This document shows positions 33,213 through 42,814 of a DNA stretch of 64,000 nt, in pieces (position 1 is the stretch's first letter; every line of letters starts with the position of its first letter). The stretch lies in the NCBI GenBank assembly GCA_013285405.1, contig CP053446.1, forward strand, positions 124,001 through 188,000. Direction: 5' to 3'. Position numbers and translations under genes: made by a program. The stretch comes from Ignavibacteriota bacterium (GTDB lineage: Bacteria; Bacteroidota; Ignavibacteria; Ignavibacteriales; Ignavibacteriaceae). The notes under the pieces are model-generated. The model was not told the DNA's origin. It ran no database searches and worked only from the letters and a program-made list of their open reading frames with translations.

Positions 33213-34430
33213 ATGAGCTTAAGTCTTATCGCTAAATCAATAAAGCCCTCTCCCACCCTTGCACTCAACGAAAAGTTCGCAATTTTAAAAGAGAAAGGTG
33301 ATCCGGTAATTCACCTCGGTGGAGGAGAGCCAAAAACCCGAGTTCCGATGGAAGCTATTATGGCGACTGTCGCTCACGTAAATACAGGTGAAGTTCGTTA
33401 TGCACCTGCTGATGGAATACCTGCACTCAAACAGGCAATCATCAGATACACAGAAGAGTTTTATAACAGAAAAGTAACTCCTCAACATATCATTGCTTCA
33501 AGTGGTGCAAAGCAAGCAATAATGGTTGCACTCCAGGCAATACTAAATCCACAGGAAGAAGTAGTTTTTCCAGCTCCATACTGGGTAAGCTATCCTGATA
33601 TGGCAAGATTGATTGGTGCAATTCCGGTTTCTGCACCTGCTGAAGACGGAACATTTTATCCCGCAATAAAAGATATTGAAGATCGCGTTGGTTCATACAC
33701 AAAAGCTGTTATCATCAATAGTCCGAACAATCCAACCGGAGCAATGTACTCGGAAGAATTTATTTCTGATATTGTTCAGTTCTGTGAGAAGAAAGACATC
33801 TGGCTAATAATGGATGATATTTATCATCGTTTAATTTTTGATGGGAAGAAACCAATCAACGCACTAAAGTATGCAAAGAAACAGGATGAAAATTCTAAGA
33901 TAATCATCATCAACGGAGTTTCTAAACAATATGCAATGACTGGATTCAGAATTGGCTGGGCAGTTGGTAATAAAAAAGTAATTGCAGCTATGAGCAATAT
34001 TCAGGGACATCAAACATCAGGACCATCTGTTCTGTTACAAAAGGCTGCAGTTGGTGCACTTAATGGAATTCAATCTTCTGTTGAATCACTCAGAGTTACA
34101 CTTGAAAATAACAGAAACGTTATGATAGGTCTTCTCAATTCATTTGAAGGAGTAAAAGTAACGAAACCCGATGGGACGTTTTATTGCTTTGCAGATTTCA
34201 GTACATATAATAAAAATTCAAACGCACTCTCAGCTTTTCTCATCGATAAAGTTCAGGTGCTAACAGTTCCAGGTGCTGAATTTGGATTAGAAGGATATTT
34301 AAGATTGAGTTATTGCGGAACGATAAAAGATATCCAGGATGGAATTGAAAGAATGAAATGGGCACTCGATCCTAATTCACCTAACGAACTTTACATCGGT
34401 GATAGAAAATTAGTGAGGGATTGGTCATGA
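33213..34430 (+). CDS. PLP-dependent aminotransferase, class I/II (aspartate aminotransferase-like)
   Basis: A 405-aa fold-type I aminotransferase. 'HLGGGEPKTRVPMEAIMATV' and 'VRYAPADGIPALKQAIIRYT' open the domain. 'INSPNNPTGAMYSEEFISDI' holds the Asn for PLP, 'WLIMDDIYHRLIFDGKKP' the Asp/Tyr pair and 'NGVSKQYAMTGFRIGWAVGN' the Schiff-base Lys, with 'YLRLSYCGT' carrying the substrate-carboxylate Arg. It most likely transfers the amino group of aspartate (oxaloacetate as product). The stop overlaps the pckA start (ATGA), so oxaloacetate-forming and oxaloacetate-using enzymes are translationally coupled. A second paralogue is at 51964. Confidence 0.93.
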   Translation: MSLSLIAKSIKPSPTLALNEKFAILKEKGDPVIHLGGGEPKTRVPMEAIMATVAHVNTGEVRYAPADGIPALKQAIIRYTEEFYNRKVTPQHIIASSGAKQAIMVALQAILNPQEEVVFPAPYWVSYPDMARLIGAIPVSAPAEDGTFYPAIKDIEDRVGSYTKAVIINSPNNPTGAMYSEEFISDIVQFCEKKDIWLIMDDIYHRLIFDGKKPINALKYAKKQDENSKIIIINGVSKQYAMTGFRIGWAVGNKKVIAAMSNIQGHQTSGPSVLLQKAAVGALNGIQSSVESLRVTLENNRNVMIGLLNSFEGVKVTKPDGTFYCFADFSTYNKNSNALSAFLIDKVQVLTVPGAEFGLEGYLRLSYCGTIKDIQDGIERMKWALDPNSPNELYIGDRKLVRDWS

Positions 34431-36100
34431 GTAAATATTTAGAATTCGATACACCAGCAACCAAACAAGCGATGGAGCTTGCTTCTGATTTCAGATTGAA
34501 GAATCAGGGTTTTACAGATCTTGACAGAGTATTCTGGAATCTTCCTGATGAAGCATTATATGAAGAAGCAATTTTCCGAAATGAGGGAAAGCTAACTAAA
34601 CACGGTCCATTATTAGTAAACACAAAACCACATACAGCCCGCGCTGCTTCAGATAAATTTGTTGTTGAAGAACAATCGACAAAAGATAAAATCTGGTGGG
34701 GAGTTTATAACCGTCCTTTCAGCCAGGAGAAATTCACATCAGTAATGGCAAGAGCAAGAGCATATCTTCAGGGTGAAGAATTATTTGTGCAGGATGTTTA
34801 CGCCGGTGCTGATCCTGATTATAGATTGAAAGTTAGAATCATAACAGAAAAAGCATGGCACAGTTTGTTTGCAAGAAATATGTTTCTAACAATAGCTAAC
34901 AAGGACGAACTAAAAAACTTTATTCCTGATTTCACAGTCATCGCATTACCAGGTTTTAAACTTGATCCTTCAATTGACGGCTCAAGAACTCAAACCGGAA
35001 TACTTCTGAACTTTGCTGAAAGAACCGCAATCATTGCTAACTCACTTTATGGTGGTGAAATAAAAAAATCTGTTTTCACCGTTCTGAATTTCCTTTTAAC
35101 ATTTGAAGATGTTCTACCGATGCATTGCTCTGCAAATGTTGGAAAGTCGACTAGACCCGGCTCTGACGGGAAAGGAGATGTTGCATTATTCTTTGGATTG
35201 AGCGGAACTGGTAAAACAACTCTTTCTGCTGATCCAAATCGTCTTCTTATTGGAGATGATGAACACGGCTGGAGTTCAAACGGAGTATTTAATTTTGAAG
35301 GCGGATGTTATGCAAAAGTAATCAGACTTTCTGCAGAAGCTGAACCGGAAATTTATGCAACTACCAGACGATTCGGAACAATACTGGAAAATGTTGTATT
35401 TGATTCCGTCAGCAGACACATTGATCTTGACGATGATATGATAACTGAGAATACACGTTGTTCGTATCCAATAGATTTTATTCCAAATGTGGTTCCTGAA
35501 GGATACGTTCACAAACATCCAAAGAATGTTATCTTCCTGACTTGTGATGCATCTGGTGTTATGCCTCCGATTGCAAGACTGAATCCTGAACAAGCTCAAT
35601 ATCATTTTATCAGCGGTTACACTTCTAAGATTGCCGGAACAGAAATCGGACTTGGCATTGAGCCACAGATAACTTTCTCAGCGTGTTTCGGTGGACCTTT
35701 TATGGTTCGTCATCCTTATGAATATTCGCAGATGCTGAAAGAAAGAATGTTGAAGCATAAATCAAACGTATGGCTGGTAAATACAGGATGGGTTGGTGGA
35801 AGATTCGGAGTTGGAAAACGAATCAGCATCCGTCATACGAGAAATCTTTTAAATGCAGCACTCGAAGGCAAGCTTGATAATGTTAAATATAGAAAAGATA
35901 AATTATTCGGATTTGAAGTTCCTCTCTCCTGTCCCGATGTTCCTGAAGATGTTCTCGAACCATCCAACAGTTGGGGAAACAAAGATGAGTACTGGAAAAA
36001 ATACGATGCACTTGCTGCAAGATTTGTAGAAAACTTTAAGCTCTTTGCAGACGGGACTGCTGAAGAAGTTAAGAAAGCAGGACCGGTGAGGTTGAAATAA
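34427..36100 (+). CDS. pckA: Phosphoenolpyruvate carboxykinase (ATP)
   Basis: A 557-aa ATP-dependent PEPCK starting at the ATGA overlap with the aminotransferase. 'VNTKPHTARAASDKFVVEEQ' is the usual N-terminus, 'FFGLSGTGKTTLSADPNRLL' the kinase-1a/P-loop, 'IGDDEHGWSSNGVFNFEGGC' kinase-2 with Mn/Mg ligands, and 'MLKHKSNVWLVNTGWVGGRF' and 'GKRISIRHTRNLLNAAL' the C-terminal core. It makes PEP from oxaloacetate for gluconeogenesis, or the reverse. The terminal 'TAEEVKKAGPVRLK' codons and terminator are copied elsewhere (44217 and 45022). Confidence 0.97.
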   Translation: MSKYLEFDTPATKQAMELASDFRLKNQGFTDLDRVFWNLPDEALYEEAIFRNEGKLTKHGPLLVNTKPHTARAASDKFVVEEQSTKDKIWWGVYNRPFSQEKFTSVMARARAYLQGEELFVQDVYAGADPDYRLKVRIITEKAWHSLFARNMFLTIANKDELKNFIPDFTVIALPGFKLDPSIDGSRTQTGILLNFAERTAIIANSLYGGEIKKSVFTVLNFLLTFEDVLPMHCSANVGKSTRPGSDGKGDVALFFGLSGTGKTTLSADPNRLLIGDDEHGWSSNGVFNFEGGCYAKVIRLSAEAEPEIYATTRRFGTILENVVFDSVSRHIDLDDDMITENTRCSYPIDFIPNVVPEGYVHKHPKNVIFLTCDASGVMPPIARLNPEQAQYHFISGYTSKIAGTEIGLGIEPQITFSACFGGPFMVRHPYEYSQMLKERMLKHKSNVWLVNTGWVGGRFGVGKRISIRHTRNLLNAALEGKLDNVKYRKDKLFGFEVPLSCPDVPEDVLEPSNSWGNKDEYWKKYDALAARFVENFKLFADGTAEEVKKAGPVRLK

Positions 36101-36149
36101 AGGCCCCCTCCAACTCCCCCAAAGGGGAAGAGTAAGAAACTTTTTCAAG

Positions 36150-36172
36150 AACGGGTCTTTGACCCGTTTTTT
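36150..36172 (+). terminator. Terminator of the aminotransferase-pckA operon
   Basis: ACGGGTC-TTT-GACCCGT stem (36151-36167) with T run. It overlaps the stop codon of the convergent T9SS gene by two bases, so it may work for both strands. The surrounding ~117 bp recur at 44217. Confidence 0.85.
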
Positions 36173-38903
36173 ATTTCAACAAAATCATTTTCTTTACTGT
36201 GGTATTGAAAGCTTCCAGTTTGTAAAAGTAAATGCCTGATGCCAGAGAACTAGCATCAAATTCAACTTCATATAATCCTTTCTCCTGATTTTCACTTACC
36301 AAAATTTTTACTTCCCTGCCTAATATATCATATATAATTAACTTAACATTGTGATATGACAACAACTCATAAGCAATTTTGGTTTTTGAGTTGAATGGAT
36401 TTGGAAAGTTATTATAAAGGACATCATAATCAGCAGGTGGATAAAATAGTTCTGATTCAAAATTTACATTTTCATTTTTTCTAACATTTGCCCAGATATC
36501 ATAACCCGTTCCTTCATTACCTGGATTTTCGTAAGAAAAAATAATTTTATCATTCAAAATATCTGAACTATTAGATCCATTGTAATTATCATAATATGGA
36601 TCAATGAATTCATACTGATGCAACAGATAAGATTCCGTTTCCCTTCTATTATCATTCGCATAAAAACCGATTACATCTAAATTGGAATTGTAGGTAACAA
36701 AAACTTTTTGATTATCAAACTCAACAATATTAAGCTGGGTTGGACTGTAACTATAATCACTAAAACTATTTTCAAATGTGTAATTATCATCCTTGTCGTA
36801 AATTCTTTTTAAATAAATCTTAGTGCCATCCCTGTAGAAGATTACAAAATTGTTTCCTTTATTTTTGCAAATGAATTCGGCGATATATGAATTCACTGAG
36901 TCGATGATAAATCCCGAAGAACCATTCCCATTTTTGTCGAAAAATTTTCCCCTGATTTTATTGTCAGAGGAATAATTTTGATAATCATAATTAACGTATG
37001 AAATAAAAGTATTAAATAAACTATCTACTGAAACTGTAATTGGGTTAAAGCTAATGTTATTTGAGGAGTGAAGTAACGTCTTTTCGGGAATGATATTATT
37101 AAGATTTTTATCAAATATTCTCATAGATGCACCATTCTGGTTATACCAGCACACAAGTATTTCATCGTTTGAGTCAACACTTAGAGAAACATCGTACTCA
37201 TAATAATTATTGCTCTGTTTCACTAACTTATTATTTCCAATTTTTTCGCCTGAATTACTTACTAACTGCAGAAAAGCACTACTAGTAGAATAATTTTCGT
37301 TACCACTGAAAGCGATGACAAATGTACCATCTGACAGACTTTCAGCAGTCTTATTTTGCAAAAGCCAATACTCTTTATCAGTTTCATTTATCTGTATATT
37401 TCCACCCATCGGTTTAAATTCTGCATCATAGACCTGAGCGTATAAATCAAAACGTCCGTTTCTTTGATCCTCCCAGAGAACAATTGATCCACCTAATTTG
37501 TTAAATTTTACAATCGATTTTTTTTGACTTGAACTACCAATATCATCGTGGATTTTATTAAATGCGCCAATGGGTTGAAGTTCAAAATTAAATTTTTGTA
37601 AATAAATATTTTGATCATGCCGTACATAAATTTCCGGAGCAATAAAAAAGTGATTATCAAACATGTCTGTTAGTCCGCTATAGTAGCCATAACCTGAAAT
37701 CGATGAATTATAACTGACCTTAACTGTATCACCAATATATTCCCCGTTGGATTTTATTTTTTGGAGATATTTACCATCGTAACCTAGCCAGAGTACAATA
37801 AAAACGCTGTCTTTATCTGATGAGACATCAACAGGATTCCATGAAGTACCCGGGTGTCTATAGATGCTGAAATCATCCGTGATGAAGTATCCATCTGAAT
37901 GAAAAATTCTACCACCCACACCTCCACCACTTAGAGGATAGTCAAAATCTTTTTCCCAGGTAATTAGAAAATGACCATCATCGGTTGAGACAATATCAGG
38001 AAAATAATTACGTGAACTATCATTAGGACTGCTGACTAAGACATTTCCTCCAATTTTTTGTCCAAAGCTATTAATTATTTGAAGATAGATTTTGGAGGAG
38101 GTGGGAGCCGTAGCTGCACTCCACGTCAGACAATATTTCCCGGTTTGGTCAACGTCAATAGTCTTGCCTCGACCAATACTTGAATAGCTTAGCTGGTAGT
38201 CGTTAACATTAATTTGCTGTCCGACAGAATTTCCTAAACTATCAAATAGCATAGCATAAATTTGATTATTCCCACTATAGAATTCAGTACTCCACATTAC
38301 CATAAAGGATCCATCATTACTTACAGCTACTGATGGTTCTGAAGTATTCCATCCGGAAGTGTTGGTAACTAAAATATTATTTCCGACTTTTTGTCCATAC
38401 TTATTATATCTTTGAGCCATAGCAACACGAAAATCTCGAAGCCATACAATTACAAAATTTCCATTTTTATTCACAGAAATAAACGGAGAGTTATTGCCAT
38501 TCAAAGGATCTTCATTTACTAAAATATTAATCCCAATTCTTTGATCATCACTATTGAAAAACTGTACATAAATCTGTTCCTGGCTGTTTCTGTAATCAAT
38601 CCAAGTAAACGCATAGTTTCCACTTCCATCCATCGCACCGCAAACTCTGTTCTGATCTGCTCCATAATCTCCATCAAATGAATTAACAATGAAATCATTT
38701 TTAATGAATGGAAGACTGCCTTCATCAGTGGTGATTAAATTATTTTTGCTCATTGGTGCATGATCAAGGAATAATGAATCATTTCTGAATTGATAATCTC
38801 GGTACAGAACTCCATTTCTTTCAACAACTTGTCCAACGGATTCTCCATCAAATACCATTAATATGTTCAGGATTACCATAGTAAATGAAATTTTTAGTTT
38901 CAT
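36171..38903 (-). CDS. Large T9SS-sorted repeat protein of unknown function
   Basis: A 910-aa protein with a signal peptide (MKLKISFTMVILNILMVFDG). Residues ~60-800 contain about a dozen repeats of ~50 aa. Each has a strand such as 'NGNFVIVWLRDF', 'DGSFMVMWSTEF', 'TGKYCLTWSAAT', 'DGHFLITWEKDF' or 'GTFVIAFSGNEN' followed by 'IYxQxFNxxGxxIGxNIxVN'. The pattern suggests two or more beta-propellers. A T9SS domain ends it ('NNFPNPFNSKTKIAYE', 'TTVKKMILLK'). No substrate can be named. It is convergent with pckA; the stop overlaps the pckA terminator. Confidence 0.85.
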   Translation of the reverse strand: MKLKISFTMVILNILMVFDGESVGQVVERNGVLYRDYQFRNDSLFLDHAPMSKNNLITTDEGSLPFIKNDFIVNSFDGDYGADQNRVCGAMDGSGNYAFTWIDYRNSQEQIYVQFFNSDDQRIGINILVNEDPLNGNNSPFISVNKNGNFVIVWLRDFRVAMAQRYNKYGQKVGNNILVTNTSGWNTSEPSVAVSNDGSFMVMWSTEFYSGNNQIYAMLFDSLGNSVGQQINVNDYQLSYSSIGRGKTIDVDQTGKYCLTWSAATAPTSSKIYLQIINSFGQKIGGNVLVSSPNDSSRNYFPDIVSTDDGHFLITWEKDFDYPLSGGGVGGRIFHSDGYFITDDFSIYRHPGTSWNPVDVSSDKDSVFIVLWLGYDGKYLQKIKSNGEYIGDTVKVSYNSSISGYGYYSGLTDMFDNHFFIAPEIYVRHDQNIYLQKFNFELQPIGAFNKIHDDIGSSSQKKSIVKFNKLGGSIVLWEDQRNGRFDLYAQVYDAEFKPMGGNIQINETDKEYWLLQNKTAESLSDGTFVIAFSGNENYSTSSAFLQLVSNSGEKIGNNKLVKQSNNYYEYDVSLSVDSNDEILVCWYNQNGASMRIFDKNLNNIIPEKTLLHSSNNISFNPITVSVDSLFNTFISYVNYDYQNYSSDNKIRGKFFDKNGNGSSGFIIDSVNSYIAEFICKNKGNNFVIFYRDGTKIYLKRIYDKDDNYTFENSFSDYSYSPTQLNIVEFDNQKVFVTYNSNLDVIGFYANDNRRETESYLLHQYEFIDPYYDNYNGSNSSDILNDKIIFSYENPGNEGTGYDIWANVRKNENVNFESELFYPPADYDVLYNNFPNPFNSKTKIAYELLSYHNVKLIIYDILGREVKILVSENQEKGLYEVEFDASSLASGIYFYKLEAFNTTVKKMILLK

Positions 38904-38954
38904 ATTAATTCCTTATGCCAATTGCTTTAATTAATTCACCTTATGAATATCAAA

Positions 38955-40055
38955 TTAAAAATAAAAATTTATTCCAATGCCAATATGCGTTACAAATTCA
39001 GAAGTTGAATATTCAATTGAGCGAGTAATTGTTTCATAATTATCTATATATCTGTAATCATATTCTGAACTAGCATTAGTATAAATAAATCGAATATTAG
39101 AATTTAGTGATAGCGATTCATTAAATAAATATTCTGCACCAAATCCAAAATCCAGATGCCATGGTGAATTCATTTCTTCCAGATAATCCGCCATATTATC
39201 TTCAATAATCGGTCTTGGTCCAGGACCAGGATATAAATTCTCCTCGCTCACATCTGCAAAAGCAAATTGTCGCCCGAATCCAGCAAGCGCATATATATTT
39301 ACATTATTAGAGTTGAATTCGAGAAAATAATATTTCAAGCCCAAGCTAAAGTCAAATAAGTATAAACCATTTGTTGTTTTTAATCCTGAATCAAAATCTT
39401 CAAATTCGTTTCGTCTATGATACTCTGAACTCAATTCACTGTATGTGGAGGAATAAGAGACATCGAGTGTTAACATTACATCTGATACTAGTGCATACGC
39501 TAGCTGACCTTGAATATTTATTTCGTTATTGGCGTAGCTGGAGATTAAGACATCAGGCGGATTATAGCTATAATATTGAATTACAGAATATATTGTCCCT
39601 GAGTAATATGGAATTAAAAGCACACCAAATGACCACTTCTTTGTCTTAAAAGGTTTTTGATAGATAATATAATTTTCTGGCTGATTGTTATAATCTGTGC
39701 CGATTTGCTCGGAACTTGAAATAGCAGAAAGCTTAGCAAGTTCTTGCTGCACTAACTGTTCCTCTGCTATTTTTTCCAGCCTGGAATTGACAAATATATT
39801 AATCTGGTCAACATCTTTTATGAAACCCTGGTTTGAAGTATAAACAGTTCCTAATTCTTCTATTGAAAGCTTTTCGACTGCCTTTGATACGATCGATTCA
39901 TCCTTATTGTTCAGATAACGAAAATTAATCTTTGCACCATCAATGCTTGTAACTAAACAGGGATATGTTCTACTATCGGTTAATAGAAGTGTATCAGGAT
40001 AAGGAATTTGTGCAAAAAGTAAAACCGGGTACAGCAAACAAATGACTGTTTTCAT
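38955..40055 (-). CDS. Outer-membrane beta-barrel protein
   Basis: The ATG at 40055 is used because GGGGTC lies upstream and a clean signal peptide follows (MKTVICLLYPVLLFAQ); four upstream codons are also open. The N-terminal ~110 residues include a small conserved segment ('PDTLLLTDSRTYPCLVTSID' and 'GAKINFRYLNNKDESIVSKA') and a helical stretch ('SRLEKIAEEQLVQQELAKL'). The C-terminal ~240 residues alternate polar and aromatic residues in repeated strands, ending 'SEFVTHIGIGINFYF', a typical barrel-closing strand. It is likely an outer-membrane porin-like or structural protein; substrate unknown. Confidence 0.75.
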   Translation of the reverse strand: MKTVICLLYPVLLFAQIPYPDTLLLTDSRTYPCLVTSIDGAKINFRYLNNKDESIVSKAVEKLSIEELGTVYTSNQGFIKDVDQINIFVNSRLEKIAEEQLVQQELAKLSAISSSEQIGTDYNNQPENYIIYQKPFKTKKWSFGVLLIPYYSGTIYSVIQYYSYNPPDVLISSYANNEINIQGQLAYALVSDVMLTLDVSYSSTYSELSSEYHRRNEFEDFDSGLKTTNGLYLFDFSLGLKYYFLEFNSNNVNIYALAGFGRQFAFADVSEENLYPGPGPRPIIEDNMADYLEEMNSPWHLDFGFGAEYLFNESLSLNSNIRFIYTNASSEYDYRYIDNYETITRSIEYSTSEFVTHIGIGINFYF

Positions 40056-40490
40056 AATTGACCCCACAATAATTTTGTTGATAAATAATTTTTAAAAGTA
40101 GGCTGTATAAATCGGATTTCGTCTGGTTGAAAATTAATCGTTTTACTAAAATACCTGGGTAGGAAATACTACTGAAACTGCTTAAGAGAATTGATGTCAG
40201 AAAATATTTTATTTCTTTATTCACCAGGATTTTGCCAGTAAGATAAAGTTTAATGAAAATAGTTTTTATAAGTGATTATAAATTTGAGGAATTTTCTATA
40301 ATCATCAGTTTAAATATAGCAGTAATCATTCTTAAAAAGTTCAAAGATTTAAATGATTGAGGTGTAAAAATATGTCCCTGATATTAGTTGATAAATGCGA
40401 AACAATTTATTGAAATGTTTTTCATTTTGATCAATTAAGGAATATCTTGTATATAATATATAGCTATAAATTATTTATTACTTACGACGT
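40056..40490. other. Intergenic region between divergent envelope genes
   Basis: About 435 AT-rich bases between the barrel protein and the gluzincin-like protein. Both promoters should be here. No repeats of the families seen elsewhere, no RNA gene and no credible reading frame were recognised. Confidence 0.45.
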
Positions 40491-41969
40491 ATGAAAAATT
40501 ATCCGTTTATTCTGTTTGTGATATTAAATCTTAATATAACTTCTAATTCCCAATCGCTCACAATCGAACGCGCATCTGCATTTATCGAATCTATGATAAC
40601 CGATAGCGACTCTCTGGGAGCTTTTGTTCTTCAAGAAGAACTGGAAATTTCAAAAAGATTGAGCATTACCTATGATGGGGTAAAAACTAAATTTCTTATC
40701 TCGTATGAAATTCCTCAGCAGGTTATCAAAGAAATCAAAGAAGAGAGCTTAAAGTACACACTTTCTATCGAGAAGATTGACGGAGAATTTTCTATCTTAA
40801 ATTTTAAAACAGATAACTTTAAAACTAAATATTATTTCAAGAATGGTTTTCTAATTTCACCTCCCTATTTTTTCAGCAAAGGTTGGAAGAAAATAGAGTC
40901 TGAGCATTTCATTTTTTATGTAAGTGAACCGGAATTATTCAACCAGTATTCCGTTAACCAGCTTGAAGATTTTGTAAAAAATATTTTTTCTGTTTTGAAA
41001 TTCACTGATGAAGAAAAGAAAACCATTCAAAAAGAAAAGCTGATTTATATTCTCTGCAAAGATGAAAATGAAATTGAAAAGCTTACTGGCTATAAAGCAA
41101 GAGGAATGGGCAATCTCGCTTATGATTATGTGATTACTACTTACAACTGTCATTATCACGAAGTACTTCATATTTTATTAAATTTTAAACTTAAGAGTTT
41201 ACCCTTATATACTCATCCATTTTTCCAGGAAGGATTCGCAGTTGCTTTTGGTGGGCGCGGAGGTTATGAACCGGGTATTATATTAAATCTTGGAAAATTT
41301 CTTGAGCAATCGGAATTTCTGAACAAGAATCAACTTCTCAATGCAGATGAGTATAAATCTTACGACGTTTCGATGAGCTATCCTTTGAGCGGTTTGTATA
41401 ACCTATTCCTCATTCAAGAGTTAGGAATTGATAGTTATTTAAAACTTTATTTGAAATACAGCTCAGGAAATGTCACCGGATCTGTAATAAATCCTGCTGA
41501 CCTTCCGGAAGAAACAAAGTGGAATAATTTCGTAAGCAGTTTTACAAACGATGGTGAGATAGGAATAAATTTTGGTAATCCATCCCATCAGGGCAAGAAT
41601 GAAGATTTTAAAACACTGATCGAAAATTCAACTTTAACCCTTAAAGAAAATGAGGAGTTTTATCTTTTAGAAACTATAGGAAATATCCTGATTACTGCAA
41701 ATGATAAACAAGAAAATTATCACAGCAAACTTTTTAATGAATTTTATCCTGATAAAAATTATAATGGCGAAAAATATTTAATCAAAGTAAATGACAGTGA
41801 AGCTGCGATTTATAATATTTATACAAATAATTTAATTGCAAACTATGTAAGTGGATTCAGCATAGATATGAAACCGGTTCCAAAAGAAAATGGTTATTAT
41901 AAATTTTTAATGAATCAAATTATATTTGATGAGAAAGAAACAGAATGGATATTAAAAATACAGGATTAA
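40491..41969 (+). CDS. Secreted putative gluzincin metallopeptidase
   Basis: A 492-aa protein with an N-terminal signal segment (MKNYPFILFVILNLNITSNS). A zinc site is visible at residue 223: 'HYHEVLHILLNFKL' (HExxH) with a third ligand Glu ~25 residues later in 'PFFQEGFAVAFGGRGGYEPG', as in peptidase-MA-like gluzincins. Before it, a ~100-residue 'SEHFIFYVSEPELFNQYSVN' segment resembles the substrate-binding subdomain of that group. It may cleave envelope or external proteins. No T9SS domain is present, so it probably stays in the periplasm. The next gene starts 2 bp after its stop. Confidence 0.7.
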   Translation: MKNYPFILFVILNLNITSNSQSLTIERASAFIESMITDSDSLGAFVLQEELEISKRLSITYDGVKTKFLISYEIPQQVIKEIKEESLKYTLSIEKIDGEFSILNFKTDNFKTKYYFKNGFLISPPYFFSKGWKKIESEHFIFYVSEPELFNQYSVNQLEDFVKNIFSVLKFTDEEKKTIQKEKLIYILCKDENEIEKLTGYKARGMGNLAYDYVITTYNCHYHEVLHILLNFKLKSLPLYTHPFFQEGFAVAFGGRGGYEPGIILNLGKFLEQSEFLNKNQLLNADEYKSYDVSMSYPLSGLYNLFLIQELGIDSYLKLYLKYSSGNVTGSVINPADLPEETKWNNFVSSFTNDGEIGINFGNPSHQGKNEDFKTLIENSTLTLKENEEFYLLETIGNILITANDKQENYHSKLFNEFYPDKNYNGEKYLIKVNDSEAAIYNIYTNNLIANYVSGFSIDMKPVPKENGYYKFLMNQIIFDEKETEWILKIQD

Positions 41970-41971
41970 AA

Positions 41972-42331
41972 ATGATCAATACATTATCGGATCTTTTCCT
42001 TCGTGATCTTGAAAAATTAAAAACAGAAATTTCTTCATTCAGAGATGAAAAGAACCTCTGGAAAATTTCCGGAGACACCCACCTGGACGGCGGGCAGGTA
42101 AAAAACTCATCCGGGAATTTGTGCTTACATCTTTGTGGAAATCTTCAACATTTCATAGGAGCTATACTTGGAAATTCAGGTTATATTAGAAACCGTGATG
42201 CAGAATTCAGCCAAAAGAATGTTCCCATTCGTGAACTGGTGGCTGAAATTGAATTAACGAGTAAAGTTGTTAAGCAGACATTAGAATCTTTAACTGAGTC
42301 TTCACTAAATAATATTTACTCCCTTTACTGA
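41972..42331 (+). pseudogene. Truncated DUF1572 (DinB-like) gene, 5' copy
   Basis: The frame encodes ~115 residues of the DinB-like protein seen complete at 45122 ('LFLRDLEKLKTEISSF', 'GDTHLDGGQVKNSSGNL', 'HLCGNLQHFIGAILGNSG'), then diverges at 42320 and ends 'NNIYSLY'. The missing 3' third includes the metal-binding 'HLAAHLNYHLGQINYH' part, so the product would be inactive. The break coincides with the end of an IS701-like fragment read on the other strand. The last 135 bp before the break are identical to the complete copy. Confidence 0.85.
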
Positions 42332-42625
42332 TATCCCTTGGCTGTGATCATAATGCCAGCAGATAATTTCGTTTTCATCTGTACTTGGTTTTTCTTCTAT
42401 TGTGTCGTCTATTATTATTATGCTTTCTTGGCTTTCTATTTCTCTTACTGTTGATTTGATTAGAGCCCATAGTCCCGATGGTGTAAAATCTTCTGAACTC
42501 AAAAACCTGGTCACTTTGTCGTGACTAATCTTCCCTTCTGACATTGCTGAAAGACCGGTAGCTGTTGTATATGAAAACGAACTCATTAAATAATCTGAGT
42601 ATAGTTCTAAGAATTCTTTTTTCAT
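42305..42625 (-). pseudogene. IS701-like transposase, N-terminal fragment
   Basis: The 106-residue frame has the N-terminus of a DDE transposase of the IS701-like type: 'KKEFLELYSDYLMSSFSYTT', 'ATGLSAMSEGKISHDKVTRF', 'SLIIIDDTIEEKPSTDENE' in style ('ESIIIIDDTIEEKPSTDENE', with the first catalytic Asp) and 'CWHYDHSQGISVKGVN'. It stops after ~105 of ~330 expected residues, and its last codons belong to the disrupted DUF1572 gene. No terminal inverted repeats were identified. It marks a deletion or incomplete insertion. Confidence 0.85.
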
Positions 42626-42764
42626 CTTTTACCTCTGATTTTTGTCAACTGAAATCTAACTCTTTTTTATATTTTTGCGTAAGGTGAGTTAGTAAGTTGC
42701 ATCAGGAGAGAATAGAGCTGCTTGGTTCGGAAAGTTTTTTTGTAGAAAATTAAGTCTAAGTCAG

Positions 42765-42793
42765 ATATGACAGTTCTTAGAGAACTGTCATAT
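42765..42793. repeat. Perfect palindrome, left of the ATPase gene
   Basis: 13-bp arms ATATGACAGTTCT / AGAACTGTCATAT with a 3-nt loop. The same palindrome lies at 44180-44204 on the far side of the DUF4143 ATPase gene. Here it is just downstream of that gene's stop and could also act as a transcript end. Confidence 0.75.
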
Positions 42794-42814
42794 TTTGTTA
42801 TCAGTCATTTTTCA

